From Myxocyprinus asiaticus (Eukaryota > Chordata > Actinopteri > Cypriniformes > Catostomidae), in assembly GCF_019703515.2 (NCBI RefSeq), contig NC_059356.1, positions 22,449,197 through 22,513,196 of the forward strand: a stretch of 64,000 nucleotides of DNA, written 5' to 3'. The notes beneath the pieces are model-generated. The model had not been told where the DNA came from, did no database searches, and saw only the letters and a list, made by a program, of their open reading frames with translations. This document shows positions 1 through 13,100 of this stretch, one piece after another. Position 1 is the first letter of the stretch. Every line of letters starts with the position of its first letter. A program made the translations under genes and the position numbers.

Positions 1-300
1 CCATAGAGAAAAATAAACAAACAGTGTTATTACAGTTTTTCCTGAGTTAAACCCCAAACCTAAACCTATCCAAAAAGTCTAACTCATTACTCAAATCCTA
101 AACCTAAACATGATTTTAGTAGGAAAATCACTGTTGTGTACCATGGAAGAAAGAGAAACATCAGGGTTTTGAAAGAGCGTTCTTCCATTTTTTCCCCCTA
201 AGTTTAACCTCTAACCCAAACCTCAAACCTAAACCTAACCATAAAGTCTTACCCCTAACCCAAGCCCTAAACCTAAACTTTAGTGAACTATGGAAGAAAG
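1..300. repeat. Imperfect direct repeats rich in AACCTAAACC
   Basis: Two units of roughly 100 bp (about 41-160 and 199-300) share the order CCTAAACCTAA...AAAGTCT...CCTAAACCTAAAC...ATGGAAGAAAG. A similar motif recurs at about 26620-26655, so this is a dispersed repeat and not telomere. Confidence 0.5.
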
Positions 301-2463
301 TAAGCATTGATTATTTTTATGAGTATGGGTTGTCAATGCATTTATATGTACTTTAAACATTTGATTTGAGTTGGACTAAAGCAATAATTTGTCAGTTTAA
401 AATATCTTGTAAACGCGTTAGTCTGACTGAAATCATACCAGTTTTGTTTTTGCAAAATCAAACTAACAGACCTAGATAATGCGATTGTGCCTTAGCTCTG
501 TCCAATGTACAGTATCCACCTTATTTTTCAGCAAAACTAGGGCACCACCATTATCAACCATGAATGTGGACCACTTCCGGTAGAAGCCACTTCCAGCCAT
601 TTTAGCTATACAAAAATACTACATTATGCTGCTTTATATTACAGGCTGGCAATAAATGTCGACATATTTTTATCATTAATTATGATTTTAATAAACTCAT
701 TGGTTTTAAGCACATATAGTTTTACTGTTTATCGCATTTTGCCATTGTTTAATCACACACTGTTGCACTGGCAGAATGAATGAAATCAGGTGCTGACACG
801 GACAGTCCTGGGCACCATCTGACATACCTCCACAAACTTTACACAACCAGCAAAGAGAAGATGCCAAGAAAATGCTGCTTCAACTTTCTTTGCACCAAAA
901 CTGCATCTTGTTTCATCTTGGCAAAATAATAAACACATTTACTCTCCACTCTTTTCAGAGAGCATTCTCTCTTTCTTAATAGTGTATAGTAAACAGACAT
1001 ACAGATCCGCATTCAGCATGGCTTATGAAACATCACCTTTGGAAATAAATAAAGGCATCATCTGAGGTTATAAAGGTACATATGAACGGAGGTTTACATG
1101 GAGAAAAGTAACACTGCATCGTCTCAATCTCGTTAAAGAAAGAAGCAGATTTTATTAACGTCTCTTCAATACAACAACACACAGCAACAAGTGAATGATT
1201 TACTCTTTTACTATTATTGCTGACTTTAGAAAATTGTCCGACATTGGCACATAATTCTGCTGTTCATCCTGTGGTTGTGTGATAGTTTATAAGCCCAGAT
1301 CTCTAACTCTGGTATTATAACCTTCTAGTTATTTACACTGCGGTCAATGCCAGTGGAACTTTCTCACATTCGCCAGAAATGCAGCCACTGCTTCCACATT
1401 GCAAAATAGGTGAATACGGTGGGCATGTATACACATAGCATGTATACATGTCAATCGGTCCACAATATGCCTCTGCGTTATGTGCACGCTCCGAAAAACA
1501 GAGGTGCCATGTGACGTGTCACCCAGAAGTTGATTGCAACACAAAGCAGAGAAGAAGAAGAGCAACAACAACAACACGTGTGTGCGTTTCATTCAGACGT
1601 GATCATCCCTAAGCCCTATTTCCTGCGAAGACTTTACCATCCACTATGAGAGCTTTGGAGGGCTGAAAGGTGTGGGGCTCAAACATAACGTTTATTCGGA
1701 ACTCACCTTTGAAGTTTTTATATTTTTTATTTTGAAGCGATCTTACAGCATGACTATCATGATTGTTCTCCCTTTGATGTGTCCTTCTGATTTATCTTGT
1801 TTGTAATGCAGGGACACATGGCGAATGATAGAAATTTTCATTTTTATATGGTTCAGCAGACTGTAAGCCATTTACATGTGTAACACATTGATGTCACTCT
1901 AATTATTATTATTTTGTCTGTATTCTGCCCATTGAATAATCCTCTTATCTGTCTGCCATAATAACATTAATATCATGTAAATGTATATCACCCAACACCC
2001 ATCTTTGCAGTAGCATTAAATGTCTTTCTTTTAAAAACAAGTATTAAATAAACTTTTTCATGATCCTATGCAGAATATTTTCACAAATTCCATCATAAAA
2101 ATACAATAAAAGAGGGTAACATATGCATACTATGGCCAAGGTTGGCTTGTGTTAGCATTAGCACCATGAATGCAGAATGTAAAATGATAAATTATAAAGT
2201 ACATTATCTACTGCATTTTTTATTTTCAATTATCATTGAGTGGTATAACAGATTCTTTTAATTATCTCAAGTGGATTCCATTCTTAGAATGACGTAGAAA
2301 GCATTTTTTTATAAATATGCAGCCTGAAGCAAATGACAGGTATGTAGAACTGTTTAAGTATACAGACAACATGCGATCCAGTGGAAAACTTCAGAAAGGT
2401 CAGGGGCCGCAAAGTTGGATCCCTGTACCCTCGAGAGCCACACTCTTCATTTTTATGATTTTG

Positions 2464-2496
<33 letters not shown>

Positions 2497-2514
2497 TAGT
2501 TAACATAACGACAT
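301..2514. other. No gene recognised
   Basis: The stretch is AT-rich non-coding sequence. The only clear structure is a (TA)n run at about 2463-2490. The short frames show no family resemblance or splice context. Confidence 0.5.
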
Positions 2515-2817
2515 AATATTGATCTGTTTCTCACCCACACCTATCACATCACATCTGAAGACATATATTTAACCACTGGAGTCTTATAGATTAATTTTAT
2601 GCTGCCTTTATTTGATTTTTGGAGCTTCAAAGTTCTGGACACCATTCACTTGAATTGTGAGGACCTACAGAGCTGAGATATTCTTCTAAAAATATGTATT
2701 TGTGTACTGCAGAAGAAAGAAAGTCATACACATCTGGGATGGTATGAGGCTAAGTTAATGAGAGATTTTTATTTATTTTTTTTTTTTTTTTTTTGGGGTG
2801 GACTATCCCTTTTAATA
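2515..2817. repeat. Half copy of a cyprinid-type inverted-repeat MITE
   Basis: It shares long blocks with 27960-28233 and 63000-63279 (TGATCTGTTTCTCACCCACA, CTACAGAGCTGAGATATTCT, AGAAAGAAAGTCATACACAT) and ends in a GTGGACTATCCCTTTTAA terminus. Only the right arm is present. Confidence 0.7.
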
Positions 2818-3039
2818 ATTATTTTGAACATAAGAGGTGTAACAGTTCGATTTTCTGTTATATATATATCAGTTCTGTTGTCACTGTGATTGTCAACTAA
2901 CAAACACCATGAGTATTCAACATCACATACACTAGAGATGTGTTCTAAAACAAGAGAGATATGTACAAAATTAGCACCAAAAGTCCTAATACTGTTGTCA
3001 TGACGAGTACATACTGTATCTCTGATGAGCTATTCAAGA

Positions 3040-3420
3040 GATTGGTCAGATTCGCGCCGTGTTGAGTGACTCTCAAGTGAGGTTTCAAGGGCGCATGTTT
3101 GATTGACAGACTGCGCGTGAACGCACATGTACAGTGTATGAACGCGCGCGCAGACCGACCGCCGCTCTCATAACATCAGCGATGCTTGGATATTATTTAT
3201 TGTTTTATATTATTTTTTTTATTATTATTTTGCAGTTGAATTCACTCGCTAACGTGATTCAGCAATGTAGAGAACTGGCGTAAATCCTCATGAAAATGGA
3301 TACCTCACAATTCATACAGATTTGATAGGCTGCAGATAAATCTATTTCTGATGATGATATCATAACGCGGGGCGCAAAATATCGCTCGAGGGCCGCGTGT
3401 TGAGTAGCGCTGCTGCAGAC
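3040..3420. other. CpG-rich patch
   Basis: CG dinucleotides cluster (CGCGCCGTG, GAACGCGCGCGCAGACCGACCGCC, ACGCGGGGCGC) in otherwise AT-rich DNA. It could be a promoter-like CpG patch or part of an old repeat. I could not find a PLC first exon here. Confidence 0.3.
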
Positions 3421-5563
3421 AAACTATATATTTTCTTAACCGTCTATTTATTCACAACATCTCTCCTCAGTCTAAACGTAATTATCACACTTATCACTGA
3501 GATTATAAAGATAATGTCTTTTAAATTGAAGGCCCCAAGCGAAGCAAAGCAAAGCGGTGCTCATATAGTTAGAATAATCCAGGAGAAAAGTTGTCTTCTG
3601 CCTATATTTGATAACGTTGATCTGATCTGCATCAAAATCAACCAGTTAGAATGTAAGAAATGCAGGTGGCTGTAAAGTTTTCCATGTTGATCTGCCTGTT
3701 GTGTTCAATTGCGCATGGTGTCACGTATACTTTGACAGAGAGATGAAGACTGTAGCTTGACTATGCAAAAACCTGCGGTAGCTTGATTATAACTGGCCAT
3801 GTAAACATACATGTTGGCCATTTAATCCTGTTTCCAGCCAAGTTTGATGCCTTGGGGGAAAAATATCAAAGCTTAGTCTCTTTCTGCCTCTCCTTCATTC
3901 TCCTTCTCTCAATATGCCTCTACTTCATTCTCCTTCGCTCCCCTCTGTCCTTTGTTCTTTTACCCATCTGCACAAACCCATCAGAAAGTCTTTATCAGGT
4001 TCTTTACTTTCCCGTTGCCTTGTTGAAGGGCTCTTTGCTGCAAACACTTTTAGATGTGTCTCAGAAGCAGTTGAGGAAATTTGCCACCTCCTCTGCCCCT
4101 CTCTTAGTCCTTTCTCTGCTGTTGATCATCAACGTTTTGACATTATTTTCCTCTAGCTTACTGTTACTCATCTTCCAAGAGATCATTTTACTCTGCAAGA
4201 TAAAAGATCTAAAAAATGTTTGTGGTGAACTCCCTTTACTGTAAAGTAGTATTGGCGAGAGCAAATCTCCATGCTGTGAAAGAATGTTGGAGCAGTCATT
4301 GCGCTGTGAGAGGGATGCCTCTCATTGTTCAGGTGCTTTTGAACCCTGTGAAAGCTCTGGCAGAGAGAATCAATCTGCATAGCACAGCACAGCAAGATTT
4401 AACTTTGCTTTAAAAGTCTATAAAGAGCCCAGTGTGCATACTGACAATTTTGCAGTCTGTGCGCTTAGTGAACAATCCGTTTTCAAGCTTGTGCAAGCCT
4501 GTGAAGGAGGGAAAGCCATTTAGTCCGTGAAACAACAACATCATTGTTCATTAAGGATGAAAAAAAAAAAAAACTCACTCTTTCTGGCCTGCTCAAACCA
4601 TTTTCCCCAATTTCAGTTTATTAAATTTTTTTCATTCCATACCATTGTTTTGCAGAATTCCATTGAAAATTACAGTTTTTTATTTTATTTTATTTTTTTA
4701 CTTGTAGTCATTACTGCTGATGTCGACACTGAGTGATTGGCCTCTTGCATCACTGTAGGTAGGATGACATAATTTCTCATGTTTGTGACTCTAGTCACAC
4801 TGACCTCCCAGTGCTCTCACTGCTTGAGCATATGTGACTGTGTGCATGTATATTTGTTTTGGAAAATGCTTGAGTTATGTGTTGATTTTGGTCCATGTTT
4901 TGGATGAAAAACAGTGTATGACTCAGTGCTGGGAAGCGTTAGTTGCTGACATGTTTGGCCTTGTGAATATGAGATTAACCTTGGGACTGCACATTTATGA
5001 GCAAATTATTACAGTGTGTGTGAGATTCAGGAGTAAAACTTGTAGACTTAACACCTAGGATTTACTGCATGTAGCAGATGTGTTGGACAGAGCGTCTGTA
5101 GCTCCACTGTAAGAACAGAAAACATTTTGAAGGTTGAACAGAATGAGGATCTTTTTTTTTTTCTAACAATTTTTTTTTTCCAATTTGATACACACATTTC
5201 ACAGAAGCATTGACCCATTTCATCAGACTAAAATACACAAAGCCCATTATAAAACACATTTCCAAAATCTTTCACACAGAAGGGAAAACTCACTATTTGC
5301 TGAAAAACTGAAAAACCACAGCAGTCAAAACTAAATTATCCAGTCAGAATCACAGACAGAAAAGCATTTATATTGCACACACTAAGCATCAGTTTATACA
5401 CTGTGCTGCAAAAGATAAAACTTTCTCATCAAAATGAATTTTATTCAGATTGCAAACAACAACAACAAAAAACATAGTCTGACACTTCAGAAACAGACAT
5501 TTTATTTCTAAATGTACTGTATTTACTGCATACTCTATTCTTAATGCATTTAGTGTTTAGTAT
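3421..5563. other. No gene recognised
   Basis: This is non-coding sequence with short homopolymer runs. The 153-codon frame at 3783-4244 is Leu/Ser-rich with no recognisable domain. Confidence 0.4.
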
Positions 5564-5752
5564 GGAGTGGTGGTGGCGTAGTGGGCTAAAGCACATAACT
5601 GATAATCAGAATGTTGTTGGTTCAGTCCCCACAGTCATCACCATTGTGTCCTTGAGCAAGACAGGTTGCTCCAGGGGGATTGTCCCTATAATAAGTGCAC
5701 TGTAAATTGCTTTGGATAAAAGTGTCTGCCAAATGCATAGATGTAAATGTAG
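5564..5752 (+). repeat. tRNA-derived SINE with LINE-like tail
   Basis: The head GTGGTGGCGTAGTGGGCTAA resembles an A box and GGTTCAGTCC a B box (polymerase III promoter). The tail GCTTTGGATAAAAGTGTCTG is the 3' end shared with fish LINEs; the same tail is at about 24383 and 54398. Boundaries are approximate. Confidence 0.65.
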
Positions 5753-6433
5753 TGTCCTTGCCTTTTGAAAGAAAAACTTGGCCATGTACTGTAAAAAAGT
5801 AGCCAAAAAATGGTGATATATCATTATTGGCCACCACCATATTGACAGTTACAGCTTCTTGATTTGGGTTGAACAGGCAATATCTTCCAATAATTGATGA
5901 TCTTCTCTCAGTTCTGTAGAGGTTGAAAAAGCTGGGTTCCCTGTCGATTCAGTTAACTTGACATTGCGGTGAAACACTTTGGGGAATTCCTTCTCCGACA
6001 ACCTAGTTGAAGCCCTAGTATCATAGCAGCAATTTTATTATTGACAATGGTGTTTGAGCCTTGCCTCTTTAGGCGCTCATTTGCCCTATATAAGTGGGCA
6101 CTCAATCACCATTTCTTCAGAATTTTCTTTCTTCAAGACCGACATAGTCTCGCCTTGACAACGACAATCATTTTGTCTGAACAGCCCTCTCATCGCCGTC
6201 AACGTACACCTTCCAACGGACGGGATTTCCCTGCAGACGCATCATGATGTTCTTCGCCTGACTCAGTGCCTGCAGCGAAAGATTCACCTGCCCCCTTTAA
6301 TGTCCCAGCAAAGAGTTTCTCCACCTCGCTGCCGTCATTGGGTTCTTTGGCTCAGCTAGACATCTAACCGCTTCCCACAGCATTCTGGCAGGAACCGTAT
6401 CCTTTGAAATATATATCCATTGAAATATATTAA

Positions 6434-6434
<1 letters not shown>

Positions 6435-6523
<89 letters not shown>
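6435..6523. repeat. (TG)n(TA)n microsatellite
   Basis: About 20 bases of TG are followed by about 65 bases of TA, ending exactly at the TA target of the next Tc1 element. Confidence 0.9.
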
Positions 6524-6526
<3 letters not shown>

Positions 6527-8101
6527 TTGAAGTCAGAAGTTTACATACACCTTAGCCAAATACATTTAAACTATGTTTTTCACAATTCCTGACATTTAAT
6601 CATAGAAAACTTTCCCTGTCTTCAGTCAGTTAGGATCACTACTTTATTTTAAGAATGTGAAATGTCAGAATAATAGTAGAGAGAATTATTTATTTCAGTT
6701 TTATTTCTTTCACCACATTCCCAGTGGGTCAGAAGTTTACATACACTTTGTTAGTATTTGGTAGCATTGCCTTTAAATTGTTTAAATTGGGTCAAACGTT
6801 TTGGGTAGCCTTCCACAAGCTTTTCACAATAAGTTGCTGGAATTTTGGCCTATTCCTCCAAACAGAACTGGTGTACCTGAGTCAGGTTTGTAGGCCTCCT
6901 TGCTCACACACACGCTTTTTCATTTCTGCCCACAATCGGATTGAGGTCAGGGCTTTGTGATGGCCACTCCAATACCTTAACTTTGTTGTCCTTAAGCCAT
7001 TTTGCCACAACTTTGGAGGTTTGCTTGGGGTCATTGTCCATTTGGAAGACCCATTTGCAACCGAGCATTAACTTCCTGGCTGATGTCTTGATGTTGCTTC
7101 AATATATCCACATAATTTTCCTGTGCACCAGTCCTTCCTGCAGCAAAGCATCCCCCACAACATGATGCTGCCACCCCCATGATTCATGGCTGAGATGGTG
7201 TTCTTCGGCTTGCAAGCCTCACCCTTTTTCCTCCAAACATAACGATGGTCATTATGGCCAAACAGTTAAATTTTTGTTTCATCAGACCAGATGTCCCCAT
7301 GTGCACTTGCAAACTGTAGTCTGGCTTTTTTATGGCGGTTTTGGAGCAGTGGCTTCTTCCTTGCTGAGCAGCCTTTCAGGTAATGTCAATATAGGACTCA
7401 TTTACTGTGGATATTGATACTTGTCTACCTGTTTCCTCCAGCATCTTCACAGGTCCTTTGCTGTTGTTCTGGGATTGATAAACACTTTTCGCAACAAACT
7501 ACGTTAATCTCTAGGATACAGAATGCATCTCCTTCCTGAGCGGTGTGATGGCTGCGTGGTCCCATGGTGTTTATACTTGCGTACTATTGTTTGTACAGAT
7601 GAACGTGGTACCTTCAGGCATTTGGAAATTGCTCCCAAGGATGAACCAGACTTGTGGAGGTCCACAATTTTTTTCTGAGGTCTTGGCTGATTTCTTTTGA
7701 TTTTCCCATGATGTCAAGCAAAGATGCACTGAGTTTGAAGGTAGGCCTTAAAATACATCCACAGGTACACCTCCAATTGACTCCAATTAGCCTATCAGAA
7801 GCTAACTGACTAATTGCCTAAAGGCTTGACATCATTTTCTGGAATTTTCCAAGCTGCTTAAAGGCACAGTTAACTTAGTGTATGTAAAGTTCTGATCCAT
7901 TGGAATTGTGATATAGTCAATTAAAAGTGAAACAATCTGTCTGTAAACAATTGTTGGAAAAATTACTCATGTCATGCACGAAGTAGATGTCCTAAACGAC
8001 TTGCCAAAACTATAGTTTGATAATATGAAATCTGTGGAGTGATTAAAAAATGAGTTTTAATGACTTCAACATAAGTGTATGTAAAATTCTGACTTCAACT
8101 G
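6524..8101 (-). mobile_element. Sleeping-Beauty-type Tc1 transposon, defective
   Basis: It is a 1578-bp element flanked by TA. The ends are CAGTTGAAGTCAGAAGTTTA and its inverse. Inner direct repeats GGTCAGAAGTTTACATACAC (about 6726) and an inverted partner near 7876 give the IR/DR structure of this family. The transposase lies on the minus strand and is broken by many stops and frameshifts; recognisable pieces include the AAGGTGAG-side IWRKKGE-type and HGGGS-type coding segments. Confidence 0.85.
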
Positions 8102-8111
8102 TATATAAATA

Positions 8112-9330
8112 CACTGGGGGCAAAAAGTTTGGAATAAGATACAGATTTTGCTCTTATGGAAATAAATTGGTACTTTTATTCACCAAAGTGGCATTCAGCT
8201 GATCACAATGTATAGTCAGGACATTAATAATGTGAAAAATTACTATTACAATTTGAAAAAAAAAAATGAAAAAAAAAAAGATCAAACTACTTAAAAGATT
8301 TCTCCTCAAAAAATCCTCTACGTGCAGCAATGACAGCTTTGCAGATCCTTGGCATTCTAGCTGTCAGTTTGTCCAGATACTCAGGTGACATTTCACCCCA
8401 TTCCTGTAGCACTTAGATGTCCTTAGTCATAGATGTGGCTGTCTTGTCGGGCACTTCTCACGCACCTTACAGTCTAGCTGATCCCACAAAACTCAATGGG
8501 GTTAAGAATCATAACACTCTTTTCCAATGATCTATTGTGCAATGTCTGTGTTTCTTTGCCCACTCTAACCATTTCCTTTTGTATTTATTTTTCAAAAGTG
8601 GCTTTTTCTTTGCAATTCTTCCCATAAGGCCTGCACCCCTGAGTCTTATCTTTATTGTTGTACATGAATCTGGTGTTGAGTGGGTAGAATTCAATGAAGC
8701 TGTCAGCTGAGGACATGTGAGGCATCTATTTCTCAAACTAGAGACTCTGATGTACTATCCTCTTTTTTTAGTTGTACTTCTGGCCCTCCACATCTCTTTC
8801 TATCCTTGTTAGAGCCAGTTGTCCTTTATCTTTGAAGACTGTAGTGTACACCTTTGTGTGAAATCTTCAGTTTTTTGGCAATTTCAAGCATTATATAGCC
8901 TTAATTCCTCAAAACAGTGATTGACTGATGAGTTTCTAAGAGTTTCTTTTTTGCCATTTTTGACCTAATATTGATCTTAAGACATGCCAGTCTATTGCAT
9001 ACTGTGGCAACTCAAAAACAAACACAAAGACAATGTTAAGCATCATTTAACGAACCAAATAGCTTTCAACTGTATTTGATATAATGGCAAGTGATTTTCT
9101 AGTACCAAATTAGCAATTTAGCATGATTACTCAAGGAAAAGATGTTGGAGTGATGGCTGCTGGAAATGGGGCCTGTCTAGGTTTGATCAAAAATGACTTT
9201 TTTCAAATAGTGATGGTGCTGTTTTTTACATCAGTAATGTCCTGACTATACTTTGTAATCAGTTGAATGCCACTTTGGTGAATTAAATTACCAATTACCT
9301 TCCGAAACAGCAAAATCTGTAAATTCAGTG
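8112..9330 (-). mobile_element. Second Tc1-like element, heavily decayed
   Basis: It is 1219 bp between TA dinucleotides. The inverted ends are about 120 bp long and include TTCACCAAAGTGGCATTCA on the left and its inverse on the right, plus GTCAGGACATTA. The minus strand carries transposase-like remnants (for example near 8330-8400), heavily mutated. A different family from 6524-8101. Confidence 0.7.
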
Positions 9331-9438
9331 TATATATATATATAAAAAAATTTCCGTCCAAGTGACGTGAAACACTCATATAAAGAGCCACTTGTGTGTA
9401 CGTGTCTTTTTTAAAGATGTTGTATCGTAAGTGTTCCT

Positions 9439-9729
9439 GTGAGAACCCCATCAGACCAACATGAGAGCTGCATTCCCTGCCTGGGCCGCACCCCTGCCGA
9501 AGCAGCTCTCATGGGGACAGACTGCCCTCACTGTGAAGACATGAGTCTCAAGATGCTCCGTTCTAGGGTCACCCTCGTTCTGAGGGACGATTCCGCCTCC
9601 CGCGCCCTCCCAACCGCTTCCTCTGTGTTAAGTCTCAAGGAATCACATGAGGAAGCACGGCAGGGCCGCGAGGTTGTGATGGAAGTACCTGAGGAGGATC
9701 TTGCGCCAGCGCCAGCACAAGCCCCATGA
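9439..9729 (+). pseudogene. DIRS gag-like remnant
   Basis: An open frame contains CIPCLGRTPAEAALMGTDCP and CEDMSLKMLRSRVTL, the Cys/His-containing start of gag-like proteins common in fish DIRS elements. It is truncated by a stop at 9727-9729. Further gag-like text (SIAASD-type acidic stretch) continues in another frame near 9830-9880. Confidence 0.55.
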
Positions 9730-11142
9730 GCCCCTTGATCTTCCCACGCAGCGTCCTCGCCAGTGCAGTACACACGTGACGACTTCCGGCCCTCTATGGA
9801 TGAACACGGTGTTGTCATATTCGGCGGGTCTGATGGTGATAATGATGCCGTGTCCCTTGCAGCTTCGGACATGGGACAATGGTCCATGGAGAATGTTGCA
9901 GCCCCAGTGCGGGTGAAAAGCATGCGCATGCCACTGATAAAAGCTGATTCACGTCCCCTTGCGGGTGGGAGCTCCATTTAAAGTGGTCCCGTCCAGTTGA
10001 GCCGGAAATATCCTGCAGTCTGGCCACCGTCAAAAGACTGCATCTCAAAGGGCAGCACCATTCTTCCCAGAGATCCGGCTTGCATGTTAACACGCCTCAT
10101 TAATTGTTGGCCTGAGAGCCAGAGATTCGCGGTTCAAAACCAGCCGTCAACTCAAGCTGATACGTTCCATGAATCATGGATGTGACACAAAATTTAGTGG
10201 TTGCCTCAAGATGGTGCTGCGGGTCACAAAAAGTAACTGGTGATTCAGTATGATGACTCCCCACTCTATTTCAGATCAGTGCCCAGCAGAGAACCCCGCC
10301 CCCGCTGCTCCGGCTCCGCCAAAGACAGCCGAGCCATAAAATAGTTTCTGTGATGTGTTCAAATAGAGAATGTTCTCACAAGAAATGAAATGTGCTCACT
10401 TCCAGACCCCACATTCATACGCTGCTCATCCTCGCCGGGTATGCGGTTATGATAGACAAATTTGTGTGGTGTGTTTTGTTTTCACAAAAAAAATTTGAAA
10501 TGCACTCGCTGTCGAGACGCACACATTCACACGTTACTCATCCCCACCGGGTAAGCCGGGATGGTAGTTAAGTGTGTTCCTTTGTGTTGTGTTCACATAA
10601 ACAATGTATCACACAATAGAGAAAGTGCTGTTTGTGTCTGCGCACACTGCACGTGCTCGACACGCACGCACGTTTACACGCTGTTCACTTCCCCTTCTCG
10701 CCGGAGTTCACTGGGAGATTGCATGTGCATTGCATTTTAGATCCGAGACGCTTGAATCTCACGCTCAAAAAGCACCCATTCAAAACGGTATCTCAGAAAC
10801 AGATCTTCCCGTGCATCCGCCTTCGGGCTGATTTGCATCAATAGATCTAAAGGACGAACGCATACTTCATGGATGAGTTGCACCTGTTTTTGAGAATCAC
10901 ATTCGAGGGAACAGCTTATTAATTCAGAGTCCTTTCTTCTCCACATTCTCGAAGTATATTGATGCAGCGCTCGCTCCGTTGAAGCTGAGCAGCGTGCGCA
11001 TTTTTAATTATTTCTATCATGGGCTATTATTAGCCCGATCAGAGGCTCTGTTGTACGAGCATGGGAATTTACTACTCTGAGGCCCAGGCTGTACAAATGG
11101 CAATGTCAAACTGGGCAAAAAGCATCCGCCATTGCACTGTTA

Positions 11143-11490
11143 GGTCTTTTACATGAGACCTCTCCAACGCTGGCTGCACGCTTGGCGCCAGGGGCGCATG
11201 CGCATTGACATAACTCTCCACTGTCTGGCTGCTGTAGTACCTTGGACAGCTCCAACCTTTTAACAGCATCATGCTGGGTCAGGTCTTCTGGCAAAAGGTG
11301 GTAATCACGGATGTGTTCAGCACAGGCTGAGGCGCACTGTGCGGCAGGCGACCAGCCTTCGGCAACTAGCACTTCAGTCATCTGGAAATACTAGCTGTCT
11401 CTTAGCCTTGAAGGCTTTGCATTCCGAGGTAGCAAATCATTACGTTCTGATTCAATAGGACAACATGCCAGTGGTAGCTAACATAAGTGA
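11143..11490 (+). pseudogene. DIRS reverse transcriptase/RNase H remnant
   Basis: A + frame near 11150 reads MRPLQRWLHAWRQGRMRI, the end of DIRS-type RT. Near 11415-11490 a frame with a stop reads KALHSEVANHYVLIQ then DNMPVVA, matching the RNase H-like domain order. Frameshifts and stops make it non-functional. Confidence 0.5.
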
Positions 11491-11770
11491 TGTGCCCCAC
11501 TGTGGTAAATGCCATTCTGCAAGCTACAGCACTGTCCGAGAGATGCCTCTATGCGCCAAGTGGCGTGTGTTTACAAATTGGTGCTCTTCATGTGGTGAAA
11601 ACTCAGTGAACTGCTCAAAAGCTGAGATCCTCGCATTCCTCTAAGAGCGCCTGGACACAGATCTCACTACATCGACGTTTAGGTAGCAACTATTACGGCA
11701 TACCACACCCCGGAGACAGTTTAGGCTGTCAGATCAGCTCTTTGTTTGTTATTTAGGATGCACAAAATGC

Positions 11771-12058
11771 ATGTCCATCTCCAAGCAAAGGTTCTTTCAC
11801 TGGATCGTTGATGTGAGTGCCCTCGCATATGAATCACAGGGTGTGAGATGCCCTATTGGTGTGAAAGTGCATTCAACTAGAGGCATGGCCTCTTCATGGG
11901 CATGGACAAATGGTGCGTCTTGCAGGACATATGGTTTGCAGCAGATTTGTCATCACAAACACAATGTGACGTCCATCTCTTCCGAAGTCATCTCTGTCGA
12001 GAGCATTTATTGTTCCAACAATCAGCAGGTGAGCCCAGGCCCTTTTATTGGGAATTGA
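11771..12058 (+). pseudogene. DIRS tyrosine recombinase C-terminal remnant
   Basis: The frame reads HWIVDVSALAYESQG then GVKVHSTRGMASSWAWTNGA. HSTR carries the His and Arg of the recombinase HxxR motif. After this the family's continuation lies in the next frame, so a frameshift near 11925 removes the Tyr-bearing end. No intact protein. Confidence 0.65.
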
Positions 12059-12143
12059 CCTCATATACATATTCTTTTACAAGTGTTTACTCTGCTGTAT
12101 CTCTCGGGTTATGACGTCATGTAGTGCAGCGTGATGGGACTCC

Positions 12144-12252
12144 ATTCCCCAAAGCGTTTCACCGCAATGTCGAGTGTACTGAATCGATAGGGAACGTGTC
12201 CGTTTACACATGTAACCTTGGTTCCCTGAAATGAAGGGAACGAGACATTGCG
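12144..12252. repeat. DIRS internal complementary region
   Basis: The left half (12144-12195) is the reverse complement of the element's left end (5936-5987). The right half (about 12205-12252) is the reverse complement of its right end (about 12477-12524). This bipartite arrangement is diagnostic of DIRS1-like elements, where it templates completion of the circular intermediate. Confidence 0.75.
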
Positions 12253-12591
12253 AAACTTAGCCACACTACTACTTCAGAGTTTCGAGGTACGAGCGATGCG
12301 TTCTTGTCCTTCAGTCAGAAAATTCTGAAGAAATGGTGATTGAGTGCCCGCTTATATAGGGCAAAGGCGCACCTAAAGTGGTGTGGCTCAAACACCATTG
12401 CCAATCATAAGATTGCCATTACGATTCAAGGGCTTCAACTAGGTCGTCGGAGAAAGAATTCCCCAAAGCATTTCACCACAATGTCTCGTTCCCTTCATCT
12501 CAGGGGACCGAGGTTACATGTGTAATTTATATTGTGCAAATATAAAATACTGTAAGAAATACCTGTAACAAACAACTTACCAGTTCTCAGT

Positions 12592-13100
12592 TCAAAATAT
12601 TCTAATTATTCTAGCTACAGTATAATAATTTAGATGTGGCAGCACTCTCTGTCCAGCTTCTGTAAAATTCATACCATTGTTGATGACACTATCTATCACA
12701 GTAGCTCTTATCTCATTTGATATATTTCTGTGTCTGTCTTCCTCTACCTCCTCATGTTCTTTGTTGTTCCATGTTTTTGATGTTTCATTGAGCAATTGTT
12801 TGACTTTTATATATTTGAGACAGTGAAGTATTCAATATTGGTTGATTGTGTTCGCATGGGTGAGATGTGTTTACCATATTATCTCCATGAGTTTTGTTTG
12901 TTTGACTCCCTAGGTTTAGATTTGAAGCAGGCAAATTCACAATGACAATTGTGCTGAACTGCTGAGTGTTGTGTAAAGAGTTTTGCAAATAGAGTGCATG
13001 AGAGCCGCAAATTGTGCAGAAGCAGGAGAAAAGTGTTAACCGTTTTACAGAATGGGCACATTAGCAAGAGAATCAGATGAATTTTTTTCATTCACATTGT
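12592..13100 (-). pseudogene. IS630/Tc1-like transposase N-terminal remnant
   Basis: The minus-strand frame 12795-12592 contains NEIRATVIDSVINNGMNF then TEAGQRVLPHLNYYTVARII, the helix-turn-helix of a fish transposase family whose intact members continue with a DDE domain not present here. The flank up to about 13100 looks like the same element's 5' part. It ends about 40 bp before the plcd3 acceptor. Confidence 0.5.

Larger units (their letters stand above)
5936..12524 (+). mobile_element. Decayed DIRS1-like tyrosine-recombinase retrotransposon
   Basis: The left end (5936-6117) and right end (about 12320-12524) are inverted copies of each other, sharing GTGTTTGAGCC, CTATATAAG and CACTCAATCACCATTTCTTC. 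An internal complementary region lies at 12144-12252. Inside are remnants of gag (9439-9729), RT/RNase H (about 11143-11490) and a tyrosine recombinase (11771-12058). This order and end structure define DIRS1-type elements, which integrate by recombinase and make no target duplication. Most coding sequence is lost, and two Tc1-like elements sit inside. Confidence 0.75.

Noticed and set aside
1..300. Telomere-like CCCTAA repeats
   Set aside because: The repeats are irregular CCTAAACC/CCCAAACC types in a dispersed unit also seen at 26.6 kb, not TTAGGG arrays.
3783..4244. 153-codon open frame, Leu/Ser-rich
   Set aside because: No recognisable family and overlapping frames of similar length in the same place. 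It looks like chance in pyrimidine-rich DNA.
9528..9977. 149-codon open frame on the minus strand
   Set aside because: It overlaps the DIRS gag-like frame on the + strand, which has the family motifs.
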